From: Sorangium sp025924095
GTDB taxonomy: Bacteria > Myxococcota_A > Polyangia > Polyangiales > Polyangiaceae
Direction of reading: 5' to 3'
Assembly (NCBI RefSeq): GCF_051521505.1
Contig: NZ_CP150356.1
Location: forward strand, 4,278,001-4,342,000
DNA: 64,000 nucleotides
Below, piece after piece: positions 51,779-60,014 of the stretch. Position 1 is the stretch's first letter. Each line of letters opens with the position of its first letter. The translations under genes were made by a program, and so were the position numbers. The notes under the pieces are model-generated. The model was not told the origin of the DNA. It did no database searches and saw only the letters and a program-made list of their open reading frames with translations.

Positions 51779-52684
51779 ATGCCGACGCTCGAGCACAATG
51801 GCATTGTCGAGATGTTCCGCGAGAAGCCCGAGCTCGCGCCCCATTTCATGACGACTCTGTTCCACGTGGACGTGCCGCCGCACGCTTCCGCGGCGGTGGT
51901 CGAGTCGTCGCTCGATCAGCTCCTCCCGGTCGAGTTCCGCGCCGACCTGATGCTCGAGCTGCGGGATGCCGCCGGTGCGCTCGTGCTGGCGATCGTCGTC
52001 GAGGTCCAGCGCGAGGAGGATCGGGACAAGAAGTACTCCTGGCCGGTGTACGTCGCCGTCGTGCGCGCCAGGAAGCGCTGCGACACGGCCGTCCTCGTGG
52101 TCGCGACGGACGCGGTCGTGGCCGCCTGGGCGGCGGAGGACATCGATCTCGGGCTGGGGCTCGGGCATGTCAAGCCGCTGGTGCTCGGTCCGACCGTCAT
52201 GCCGGCGATCACCGACCTGGCCGAGGCGGAGAGAGAGGTCGAGCTCGCCGTGCTCGCGGCAGTGGCGCACGGCAATGACCCCAACGGTATGGCCGTGGTG
52301 CAGGCGGCCGTCCACGCGCTGGCGCGGCTCGACTTGGACCATGCGGCGGTGTATTTTCAGATCATCTACGACGCGCTGCGCGAGCCCATGAGGCGGGCTC
52401 TGGAGGCACTGGTCATGGAGCGGCAGACCCAAGGCAAGGCGACGTTCCCCCCGTTCGCGCAGAAGATCTTCGAGCGCGGCGTCAGCGAGGGCTTCCGCGA
52501 CGGCGAGCTTCAAGGCGAGCTCAAGGGGAAGCGCGACGTGCTGCTCCGGCTCCTCGCGCGGGCTGGGATCACGCTCTCGGACGAGCAGCGCGACCGCATC
52601 CTGGCGTGTGAGGACGGCGCCATCCTGGATCGGTGGGCGGAGAACGTTCTGGGGGCGAAGACCGCTGCCGACGTGCTCTCCTGA
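51779..52684 (+). CDS. Rpn/transposase-like PD-(D/E)XK nuclease family protein
   Basis: A 301-residue protein. Residues about 5-130 follow the Rpn/YhgA-like pattern: HNGIVEMFREKPELAPHFM, then RADLMLELRDAAGALVLAIV, VEVQREEDRDKKYSWPVYVA. Asp in the ADL strand and Glu in VEVQ are the expected PD-(D/E)XK residues. The C-terminal part is helical (FAQKIFERGVSEGFRDGEL, then a Glu/Leu helix), as in proteins of this family that carry long tails. Members promote recombination or act in phage defence; many myxobacteria have dozens of copies. The ATG at 51779 follows a long AT-richer leader. It lies between secretion-system genes but is probably independent of them. Confidence 0.78.
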   Translation: MPTLEHNGIVEMFREKPELAPHFMTTLFHVDVPPHASAAVVESSLDQLLPVEFRADLMLELRDAAGALVLAIVVEVQREEDRDKKYSWPVYVAVVRARKRCDTAVLVVATDAVVAAWAAEDIDLGLGLGHVKPLVLGPTVMPAITDLAEAEREVELAVLAAVAHGNDPNGMAVVQAAVHALARLDLDHAAVYFQIIYDALREPMRRALEALVMERQTQGKATFPPFAQKIFERGVSEGFRDGELQGELKGKRDVLLRLLARAGITLSDEQRDRILACEDGAILDRWAENVLGAKTAADVLS

Positions 52685-52861
52685 GGCAACGTTGCGCCCG
52701 CCGGCCGTCCCGGCCGCGGTGTCGGCACCGCTGGCGCCGGGGCGGGATCCAGCCCTGATCGCAACCAGCGCCGCCGAGGCGCTCCGCTGAGCCCAGGCGG
52801 GGTAACCTGCTCGGCCGCACCCGCTCGGCCGCACCCGGCACAATGTTGCCATCCATCAGAA

Positions 52862-54559
52862 GCCGCCGTTACGTTCCCGCCCCTGGACCTCCCCGCCGCC
52901 CTCCGCTCCCTCGAGCTCTCCCGCGAGGACGACGTCCCCGAGCTCGCCTGGCTTGCCGCGAGCCACGACGATCCCCCTGCCTTCTGGTCCGCTCTCGCCG
53001 ATCACGCTCGCCGCGTCGGCCCCGCCCCGCGCAGCCGCCCCGGCCACGCCTACGACCTCTACCACGACGCCATCGGCCGCCACGCCGGCGCCGGCCGCGC
53101 GGCCTTCATCGCCTATCAGCGCCGCGCCGGGTGGCAATCGCTCTCCTATCCGGATCTCGCCGCCCGCGCCTCCGCCTGCGCCCGGCGCTGGGCCGCCGCC
53201 GGCGTCGCCCCAGGCGCCGCCGTTGCCCTCGTCCTTCCCCTCGGCATCCCCTGGCTCATCGCCTTCGGCGCCGCCCTCCGCCTCGGCCTCGTCGTCTCCT
53301 TCCTCGCCCCCGCCGGCGAGCGCGCCCTGCTCCGCCGCCTGAAGGCGCTGGAGCCCGCCCACGTCGTCGTCGATCCCGCCGCCCCGCCGCCCATCGGGCC
53401 CTTCGCCGAGCGCGCCCTGCCGCTCGCCGGCGACGGCCCGCCGCACGCCGCGCCGCCGCATGCCTATGCGCCCGACGAGCCCTGCGCGCGCCTCTTCTCG
53501 CCCCTGCGCGTGCCCCTCGCCGAGCCGGTGGACCTGCCCGCGAGCGCCGCGTGGCAGCGCGCCCTCCACGACGCCGTGCTCGCGTATCGCCTCGGCCCCG
53601 GCGACGCCCTCGCGCTCCCCGGCTTCCACCCCCAGCAGCATCACCCCGCGGCGATCCTCGCGACCCTGCTCGCGGGCGCCACCTTCGTGCACCTCACGCC
53701 CGCCGACGTCCTCTCGCGCCCGGCCCTCCTGCAAGAGCAGCCCATCACCACCCTCGGCATCACCCCGGCGCTCTGCGAGGCGCTGCGCAAGGCGCCGATC
53801 GCGCGGCCGCCGAAGCTGCGCCAGTGGGTGCGGAGCGTCGACGAGCCGCTCGACTGGGTGGCCTGGAACGATCTCGTCAAGAAGAACGACCTCGCCGGCG
53901 TGCCCTCCACGAATCTCCTCGTCGACGCCGCCGCCGGCGGCGCCGTGCTCTTCTCCACGAGGCGCCCCGGCAGCGTCCAGGCGCTCGCGCTGCCGGCGGC
54001 CGGGCAGCCCCACGCCCTCTTCGACGCGACCGGGAGCGGCGAGCCCGCGGCCGGGGGCGCAGGCGTCTTCGTGCCGATGCCCGACGGCGATCCGAAGAAG
54101 GACGGGTGGTTCGTGCTCGCGCGGCGCGGCACGGAGCTCCTGTGGGGCGGCACGCTCGTCCCCCGCCGCGCCGGGCGGGCCTTCCCGGCCGCGGAGCTCG
54201 CGGAGCGGGTCTCGGAGGTGCCCGGCATCCTGGGCGCCTGCGTGGTGCCCATCCCCACCGGAGACCCGGGGGCGCGCTGGGCCTTCATCCTCCTCGCGTT
54301 CGCGGGCGCGCCGCCGGACGGCACCCCCGCGCGCGCCGCGCTCTCCGATGCCATCGAAGCCGCCATCCGCGAGGACCTCGGCGAGGATTTCCTCCCCGAT
54401 CGCGTCACCGTGCTCCCCCTCTACCCCCGCATGCAGGGCCGGAAAGTGGACGCCGCGTGGTGCCAGCGGCAATACTCGTCGGGCTTCCTGGCGGCGAAGG
54501 CGCAGCACCCCGTATTCCGCCGCCTCGCCGGGCTGCGGGGCCTGGTCCTCGGGGCCTGA
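52862..54559 (+). CDS. ANL-superfamily (AMP-binding-like) protein within the T6SS cluster, start unresolved
   Basis: The coding frame runs to TGA 54559. Translation from about 52862 gives FPPLDLPAALRSLELSRED, then ARRWAAAGVAPGAAVALVLP and LGIPWLIAFGAALRLGLVVSF, the usual N-terminal fold of acyl-CoA synthetases, and continues to a C-terminal lid-like part (EDFLPDRVTVLPLYPRMQGR, KVDAAWCQRQY). No ATG or TTG occurs in this frame between the upstream TGA (52682) and the GTG at 53510, which would cut the fold in half. The ATG at 52843 is in another frame. So a frameshift (or sequence error) near 52846-52880 or a rare start is likely. The Ser/Thr/Gly ATP loop typical of active enzymes is not visible, so it may be degenerate. 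Its role in the T6SS is unknown. Confidence 0.62.
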   Translation, partial: AAVTFPPLDLPAALRSLELSREDDVPELAWLAASHDDPPAFWSALADHARRVGPAPRSRPGHAYDLYHDAIGRHAGAGRAAFIAYQRRAGWQSLSYPDLAARASACARRWAAAGVAPGAAVALVLPLGIPWLIAFGAALRLGLVVSFLAPAGERALLRRLKALEPAHVVVDPAAPPPIGPFAERALPLAGDGPPHAAPPHAYAPDEPCARLFSPLRVPLAEPVDLPASAAWQRALHDAVLAYRLGPGDALALPGFHPQQHHPAAILATLLAGATFVHLTPADVLSRPALLQEQPITTLGITPALCEALRKAPIARPPKLRQWVRSVDEPLDWVAWNDLVKKNDLAGVPSTNLLVDAAAGGAVLFSTRRPGSVQALALPAAGQPHALFDATGSGEPAAGGAGVFVPMPDGDPKKDGWFVLARRGTELLWGGTLVPRRAGRAFPAAELAERVSEVPGILGACVVPIPTGDPGARWAFILLAFAGAPPDGTPARAALSDAIEAAIREDLGEDFLPDRVTVLPLYPRMQGRKVDAAWCQRQYSSGFLAAKAQHPVFRRLAGLRGLVLGA

Positions 54560-54591
54560 GCGCGGGCCGCCGCACGGATCGGATCCGCTGC

Positions 54592-55593
54592 ATGATCGAT
54601 ATCGCCCTCGCCTCGCGCGCGCTCGACGGCCCCGGTCAGGACATGGCCGAGTCGGCCGTCGACGCGCTGGTGCGCCTCGTCCAGGCGGGCGAGCATCAGG
54701 AGGCGGCGAGGCAGGCGACGAAGGCGCTCGCGGCGGGGGGGACCGACGTCCGGGCGATCGCCGCGCTCCTCCTCGGCGTCTTCGGGGAGCGGGGACCGGC
54801 GGCGCTCCCGGGGATGCTGGACGTCCTGACGGGCGCGACCGGGCGGCGCTGGGAGGCGCTCCGGCCCGCGGCGCGGCGGGATCGGGCGGTGGACTCCGCG
54901 CTCTGCCTGCTGTTCCGGAGCGTGAAGGCGAGCATCGATTTCCACGAGAGCGCGCGCGACGCCACCTGGCGCGCCTGGGTGGAGCAGGTGGAGCGCGATC
55001 TGGCGCGCGCCTGCCTGGAGGCCGCCGCCGCCTTCGAGGCCGCCGCCGCCGAGCGGATCGCGTCCCCGCGCTGCGTCGTGGAGCTCGCCGGCCTGAAGAC
55101 GCGGATCGAGCTCTGCCTGCAGAGAATGCCCCAGCGCGAGCCCCCGCCGGAGCCGATCGCCGCCCCGGAAGCGGGCGCGGACGCGGCCGCGAAGGATGTG
55201 GATGCGGACGCAGGCGCGGCCCCTCCTGCCGCCGGGGCGGCCCCTCCTGCCGCCGGGATCGAGCCGAGCGAGCCCGCGCCGCAGGCGCCGGGGGCGCGGA
55301 TGATCCAGGTCTCGCCGGCGCTGGAGCGGTTCATTCGCAAGCTCGAGGCGTTCGCCGGGCTCGTCGAGCAGGGCGAGATGGGCAAAGCCGCGATCGTGGC
55401 CCGGGACATCAAGGCCGCGGTGGACGACTTCGATCCGCGCGTCTACCTGCCCGCGCTCCTCGCGCCCCATTTCCGCCTGCTCAGCACGCATATCGAGGCG
55501 ATCGCGCCGCACTGGGCCGCGGCGGACAGCCCGGCGTGGGAGGCGCTGGAGCAGCTCTATCAGGTCGATCTCGACGCCTTCCTCGAGCCTTGA
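54592..55593 (+). CDS. tssA: TssA-like T6SS protein
   Basis: A 333-residue protein. The N-terminal part is helical (IDIALASRALDGPGQDMAES, LLGVFGERGPAALPGMLDVL). An Ala/Pro/Asp linker (about residues 180-235) leads to a C-terminal helical domain: MIQVSPALERFIRKLEAFAG, then FDPRVYLPALLAPHFRLLST and ALEQLYQVDLDAFLEP. The final block resembles the C-terminal domain of TssA/VasJ proteins, which cap the distal end of the sheath or organise baseplate assembly. It is the first clearly T6SS-related gene of the plus-strand cluster and is followed within 9 bases by the next gene. The N-terminal ImpA domain is poorly conserved, so the exact TssA class is uncertain. Confidence 0.64.
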   Translation: MIDIALASRALDGPGQDMAESAVDALVRLVQAGEHQEAARQATKALAAGGTDVRAIAALLLGVFGERGPAALPGMLDVLTGATGRRWEALRPAARRDRAVDSALCLLFRSVKASIDFHESARDATWRAWVEQVERDLARACLEAAAAFEAAAAERIASPRCVVELAGLKTRIELCLQRMPQREPPPEPIAAPEAGADAAAKDVDADAGAAPPAAGAAPPAAGIEPSEPAPQAPGARMIQVSPALERFIRKLEAFAGLVEQGEMGKAAIVARDIKAAVDDFDPRVYLPALLAPHFRLLSTHIEAIAPHWAAADSPAWEALEQLYQVDLDAFLEP

Positions 55594-55601
55594 GCGACGC
55601 G

Positions 55602-56486
55602 ATGACCGCCGCCCGCGAGCTCCCCGACGAGGATCCCGCCGAAGAGGACGGCCCCGCGGCGCTCGAGGCGGCCATCCGCCGGCGCGCGAGCGCGCTCGAC
55701 GCGCCGGCGCTGATCGCGCTGCTCCGGGAGAAGCTCCCCGACCGCGCCATCCGGTTCCGCTGCCACCCGTCGCTCTCCACCCGCTCCGCGATCGTGCACG
55801 ACGTCGAGATCGCGCCCGATCACGTGGTGGTGACCCTGAACCTCGGGCTCCGGAGCAGCACGAGCCCGCTGCCCTCGTATTTCCTGGAGCTGCTCGCGCA
55901 CCCGCGCGCCGGCCCGGCGCTGGAGGGCGTCCTCGCGCTGCTCGACGATCGCCTGCTCCGCGACCGCGTGGACGCCCTCCTGCCCGAGCGCTCCGAGCGG
56001 CTCTTCCCCCGCGCGGCGGACGTGCGCCGCGACGCGTTCGCGCTGGCGCGGCCGGCCTCGCCGCTCGCGCTCCACTGGCTGCTCGAGAAGGTCTACCCCG
56101 AGCTCGGCGTGAGCGTGCGCCGCGCGCCCGTGCGGCGCGGTATGCCGGCGCAGGATCCGCGCCTCGGACAGGCGGTGCTCGGCTTCGCGGCGCTCGGGGG
56201 CGAGGCGGAGATCACGGCGCCCGGGCTCGATGCGATCCTCGTCGCCGAGGAGTCCACCACCTGGAGCGGCGCGCCCTGGGCCGCGGAGGCGCGGCGCCGC
56301 CTCGATGCGCGCGTCTTGCCCGCGCTCGGCGATACGGGCCTTCACCTCCGCGTCCTCCTGCTCGATCGCCAGGCCGATGGTCGGCTTGATCTGGTGGGCG
56401 CGTCCCACCTCGGATTCGAGCCGATCGTGCGGGCGCGCCCGCCCAAGGCGACCCTCCTGTTCGAGGGGCGGGTCCCGCCCACGTGA
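55602..56486 (+). CDS. tssG: TssG-like T6SS baseplate protein
   Basis: A 294-residue protein. The N-terminal acidic stretch is followed by ALIALLREKLPDRAIRFRCHP, SLSTRSAIVHDVEIAPDHVV, then LNLGLRSSTSPLPSYFLELL, which matches the TssG (ImpH) pattern with a LxGxxSPLPxYF-type turn. Later parts (LGFAALGGEAEITAPGLDAI) fit the beta-rich wings of TssG less clearly. TssG pairs with TssF in the baseplate wedge and contacts TssK. TssF itself is not visible in this window. The ATG at 55602 is nine bases after the preceding stop; a TTG at 55590 overlaps that stop and is a weaker choice. Sequence divergence from classical TssG is large. Confidence 0.6.
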   Translation: MTAARELPDEDPAEEDGPAALEAAIRRRASALDAPALIALLREKLPDRAIRFRCHPSLSTRSAIVHDVEIAPDHVVVTLNLGLRSSTSPLPSYFLELLAHPRAGPALEGVLALLDDRLLRDRVDALLPERSERLFPRAADVRRDAFALARPASPLALHWLLEKVYPELGVSVRRAPVRRGMPAQDPRLGQAVLGFAALGGEAEITAPGLDAILVAEESTTWSGAPWAAEARRRLDARVLPALGDTGLHLRVLLLDRQADGRLDLVGASHLGFEPIVRARPPKATLLFEGRVPPT

Positions 56487-56606
56487 CCTGAAAGTTGGTC
56501 CGCGGAGGATGGGCGTGTGAGCCTATGCATCGTTCCGGGGGGCCATGGCGTTGCGCAGAGAGCGCCCCTGAGCGTCCACTGTGCCGAGCGAAGAAGGAGG
56601 ACGGCG

Positions 56607-57674
56607 TTGAGCAAGCCGATCCAGGAGCAGATCTTTAAGTCCCGCCTGACAATTACCTACCGGACCGACATCACCGGGACGGTGCAGCAGGAGAACCTGC
56701 CCTATCGCCTGCTCGTCCTCGGAGAGTTCGCTGGTCGATCCCTCCGTCGAGGGAACCTGCTCCCCGACCTGGGGACGCGGGGCGTCCGCACGATCAAGCG
56801 CGGCACCACGGTGAACGATCACCTGCGCGAGGTGATCCCGATCTGGCGGATCCCGGAGGGGGACGAGGCGCTGCGGCCGCTCCGGAGCGCCATCCCCGGG
56901 CAGATCCACTTCGACAAGGTGACGTGCCTCATCCCCCTGACCGCGCTCGACAAGCCCGGAGAGACGGCCTTCAGCCTGAGCGGGTCGGCGCACTTCCGGA
57001 GCGCGGAGGGCGACAACGGGATGACCGAGATCACCGGCGATGTCCGGGTCCACGGCTCCCTCACGGTGACCATCGCCGATCGCACGGCGAAGGCCAAGGG
57101 CGCCAAGATCGACCTGACGGGCGCCGTCACCGGGACCTACGTCGATCCGGCGACGAACAAGGTCGTCGGGATCCTCACCGGGTTCCTGGAGATGCGGGAG
57201 ATCTCGCTCGACGACAAGCGGGTGACGATCTCGCCGGTGGAGGAGGGCGACGAGGACGGCGCCGCGGCGGCCGCGGGGGACCGGAAGGTGAAGGCCTTCG
57301 CGGTCACCGTCAAAGAATCGCAGCCTGGCCACGCGGAGCGGACGATCCCGTTCACCTCCGTCGACTCGTTCGCTCCGGACGCGGTCGCCACGAGCATCCC
57401 CGAGGTGTACCGCCTGCGCGTGCTCAAGCAGCTCCTCCTGGACCTGCAATCGGGGCTCAGGAACCGACCCCAACTGCGCAAGCGGCTGAAGGACATGCTC
57501 CCGGGTTATGGCGAGTCCACGGCGGCGATCGAGGGGAAGCTCGCGGGGTTCCGCGAGCTCAAGACCTGGGCGGGCGAGAGCTTCCCGCTGCTCCAGATCG
57601 AGCCGTCCGATGCCGCGCCCCCGGTGGGCAAAGGCGACATCCCGGCGGGCGGAGGCGGCGGCGATGACACCTGA
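56607..57674 (+). CDS. tssB: TssB (VipA) sheath subunit with a large internal insertion
   Basis: A 355-residue protein, about twice the 160-175 residues normal for TssB. The N-terminal part matches TssB (KSRLTITYRTDITGTVQQEN, then LPYRLLVLGEFAGRS and TTVNDHLREVIP). The C-terminal part does as well (SVDSFAPDAVATSIPEVYRL, then KQLLLDLQSGLRNRPQLRKR and KDMLPGYG). Between about residues 75 and 245 is a beta-rich insertion (DKVTCLIPLTALDKPGETAF, GDVRVHGSLTVTIADRTAKA, VTISPVEEGDEDG) absent from normal TssB. TssB forms the contractile sheath with TssC. The start is TTG 56607, preceded by AAGGAGG at the right distance. The last residues are Gly/Asp-rich. tssC follows 51 bases downstream. Confidence 0.84.
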   Translation: MSKPIQEQIFKSRLTITYRTDITGTVQQENLPYRLLVLGEFAGRSLRRGNLLPDLGTRGVRTIKRGTTVNDHLREVIPIWRIPEGDEALRPLRSAIPGQIHFDKVTCLIPLTALDKPGETAFSLSGSAHFRSAEGDNGMTEITGDVRVHGSLTVTIADRTAKAKGAKIDLTGAVTGTYVDPATNKVVGILTGFLEMREISLDDKRVTISPVEEGDEDGAAAAAGDRKVKAFAVTVKESQPGHAERTIPFTSVDSFAPDAVATSIPEVYRLRVLKQLLLDLQSGLRNRPQLRKRLKDMLPGYGESTAAIEGKLAGFRELKTWAGESFPLLQIEPSDAAPPVGKGDIPAGGGGGDDT

Positions 57675-57725
57675 GCACCGGTCCCTTGTGAGAGCGCTCG
57701 GCAAGACGAGGCGGGAGAATCAGCG

Positions 57726-59357
57726 ATGGCTCTGACGGACAAAGCGAAAGAGTTGCAAGAGCGCCTCCTCGAGACGCTCGGAGAGACGCCCGGAGATCTC
57801 TACAAGAACGGCGATCCCGGCGGCAGTCCCAAGGCGATCATCAGCCTGGCGAGCAAGCCCGCGGCGGCCGTCGCCGCCCCCGGGGCGCTGCTGTCCTCCG
57901 GCGCGGACGCGCCGGCCGGCGTGGCCGCGCCGCTCCATTTCGACGATCGCAGCACGGAGCTCAACGAGGGAGCGCGCTTCATGAACGCGCTCGCGGTGCT
58001 CCTCGTGAACAGCGACGACATCAACCGTGATCTGAAGAGCTTCAGCGATATCCTCGACACCATCGGCCGGCTCACCGCGGAGATCGACAAGAAGGTCGCC
58101 GGTTACCTGGATCTCGTCTACCACGACGACGACTTCCAGGCGCTGGAGGCCGCGTGGCGCGGGCTCGACGACCTCGCGTCGAGCGTGAACGAAGAGGACG
58201 TGACCATCGACTTCCTCGACGCGAGCAAGGAGGAGCTCTTCAACGACCTCGTCGACCACAAGTCCGACATCTTCGGCGGGGAGCTCTTCAGGAAGGTCTA
58301 CATCGAGGAGTACGATCGTTACGGCGGCAAGCCGTTCGCGTCGATGATCGGCCTCTACGAGTTCAACTCCTCGGACGAGGACGTCGAGTGGCTCAGCGCC
58401 ATGAGCAAGGTCGCGAACGCGAGCCACTGCCCCTTCGTGTCGGCGGTGCACCCGACGTTCTTCCAGCCCAGCAAGACGATGGAGGAGGTCGCCCAGATCG
58501 GGGATCTCGACGCGGTGCTCGCGCACCCGAGGTTCGGGAAATGGCAGGCGCTCCGCGACACCGACGCGGCGGCCTACCTCGCCCTCACGCTGCCGCGCTA
58601 CCTGCTTCGCCACCCCTGGGCGAACGGCGCGTCGATCCAGCGGGGCAACCAGATCGGGTTCGGCGAGACCGTCCACCCCGGCCGCACCGACGACGCGAGC
58701 AACTTCCTCTGGGGGAACTCGGCGATCCTCTTCGCCAGGAACATGGTGCGCTCCTACGAGCGGAGCGGGTGGGCCCAGCACATCCGCGGCCCGAAGGGCG
58801 GCGGCATCGTCGAGGGGCTCACGGTCCACACGTACACGAAGAACGGCTACGAGGAGATCCAGCCCCCGGTCGAGATCGCCACCCCCGATTACCGCGAGCT
58901 CCAGTTCGCGAAGAACGGCTTCATCCCGCTCGTGCACAAGAAGAACGAGGCCACCGCCACGTTCTTCAGCTCCCAGTCGATCAAGAAGCCGCGCCTCTTC
59001 GTCGAGGACCTGAGCACGAAGAACGCGCACCTCGTGACGAACCTGGCGTATACCTTCTCGGTCACCCGCATCGCCCACTTCGTCAAGCGGATGATGCGCG
59101 AGTACATCGGGAGCACCGCCGACGGGCCGTACATCCAGCGGGTCCTCGAGGGCTGGCTGGGCCAGTACGTCACCACGATCACGAACCCCGACGACCTGAC
59201 GCTGCTCTATTACCCGTTCAAGGCAGTCGCGGTCGAGGTCGAGCCGAAGCCGGGCCCCTTCGGCTGGTACAAGGCGACGCTGTCCGTGCTGCCGCACGTC
59301 CAGTTCGAGGGGATGGACGTGGAGCTGCGCCTCGAGGCGGCCCTCGGCGGACCCTGA
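57726..59357 (+). CDS. tssC: TssC (VipB) sheath large subunit
   Basis: A 543-residue protein, slightly longer than usual TssC (about 490-500) because of an Ala/Gly-rich N-terminus of about 70 residues. The conserved core is easy to see: DKKVAGYLDLVYHDDDFQAL, then EAAWRGLDDLAS, GKPFASMIGLYEFNSSDEDV, HCPFVSAVHPTFF, LPRYLLRHPWANGASI, NFLWGNSAILFARNM and FVKRMMREYIGSTADG. TssC assembles with TssB into the contractile sheath that drives the Hcp tube. Start ATG 57726. The hcp-like gene follows 69 bases downstream. Confidence 0.96.
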   Translation: MALTDKAKELQERLLETLGETPGDLYKNGDPGGSPKAIISLASKPAAAVAAPGALLSSGADAPAGVAAPLHFDDRSTELNEGARFMNALAVLLVNSDDINRDLKSFSDILDTIGRLTAEIDKKVAGYLDLVYHDDDFQALEAAWRGLDDLASSVNEEDVTIDFLDASKEELFNDLVDHKSDIFGGELFRKVYIEEYDRYGGKPFASMIGLYEFNSSDEDVEWLSAMSKVANASHCPFVSAVHPTFFQPSKTMEEVAQIGDLDAVLAHPRFGKWQALRDTDAAAYLALTLPRYLLRHPWANGASIQRGNQIGFGETVHPGRTDDASNFLWGNSAILFARNMVRSYERSGWAQHIRGPKGGGIVEGLTVHTYTKNGYEEIQPPVEIATPDYRELQFAKNGFIPLVHKKNEATATFFSSQSIKKPRLFVEDLSTKNAHLVTNLAYTFSVTRIAHFVKRMMREYIGSTADGPYIQRVLEGWLGQYVTTITNPDDLTLLYYPFKAVAVEVEPKPGPFGWYKATLSVLPHVQFEGMDVELRLEAALGGP

Positions 59358-59426
59358 GGTCACGAGGCCACGAGTCCACGAGTCCACGAGGACGAGCCCC
59401 CCACGCGCGAGAAAGGATGAGCGGCC

Positions 59427-59996
59427 ATGCCGACGTTTCGTAGAACCCTCGATATCTACCAGGGATACAATTACAAGAAGGACAAGCAGACGCCGGTCGG
59501 CTTCATCACGAAGCTCAAGCTCGGCGATACGGCCCTCACGGCGGACCAGACTTGCAAGGACCCGACCAACCCGACGACGGATCTGAAGGTGGTCGCCGTG
59601 CTGTCCGACATTCAGTGGGAGACGGGCGTCACCGACGCGATCTATTTCGCCGGCCAGGTCTCGATCACCAACAAGCAGAGCCTCCTCACGCTTGTCTACA
59701 CGTCGATGACCAACGTCCTCGCGGAGTTCCAGTTCTCGGTCTACGACTACGACCCGCTGGCGAAGAAGTATTTCCTCTGCTTCCACAGCAACCAGACCGA
59801 CATGAAGGGCATCCTCGAGAAGAACGGGGACGAGCTCAACCTGGCCGTGGCGGACGACGCCTCGACCCAGGTGCAGTCGCCCGAGAACTACGCGGCCACC
59901 ACCGGCATCAAGCCGCAGCCCACGGCGCAGGCGCTCCAGATCGCGGTCGGCGACGGCAAGAACTTCGCCAAGGCCTGGGGCCTCACGGTCGGCTGA
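59427..59996 (+). CDS. Probable Hcp-like (TssD) tube protein
   Basis: A 189-residue protein without signal peptide. It is beta-rich (FITKLKLGDTALTADQTCKD, LKVVAVLSDIQWETGVTDAI, NVLAEFQFSVYDYDPLAKKY) with a central helix (NKQSLLTLVYTSMTNVLAEF). It lies between tssC and tssK, where hcp often stands, and the size suits a tube subunit (usual Hcp about 160-175). Classical Hcp motifs are not evident, so the call rests mostly on position and predicted fold. It could instead be a different beta-rich T6SS accessory. The gene follows tssC by 69 bases and precedes tssK by 18. Confidence 0.58.
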   Translation: MPTFRRTLDIYQGYNYKKDKQTPVGFITKLKLGDTALTADQTCKDPTNPTTDLKVVAVLSDIQWETGVTDAIYFAGQVSITNKQSLLTLVYTSMTNVLAEFQFSVYDYDPLAKKYFLCFHSNQTDMKGILEKNGDELNLAVADDASTQVQSPENYAATTGIKPQPTAQALQIAVGDGKNFAKAWGLTVG

Positions 59997-60014
59997 ACGG
60001 CCGCCGGGAGCACG

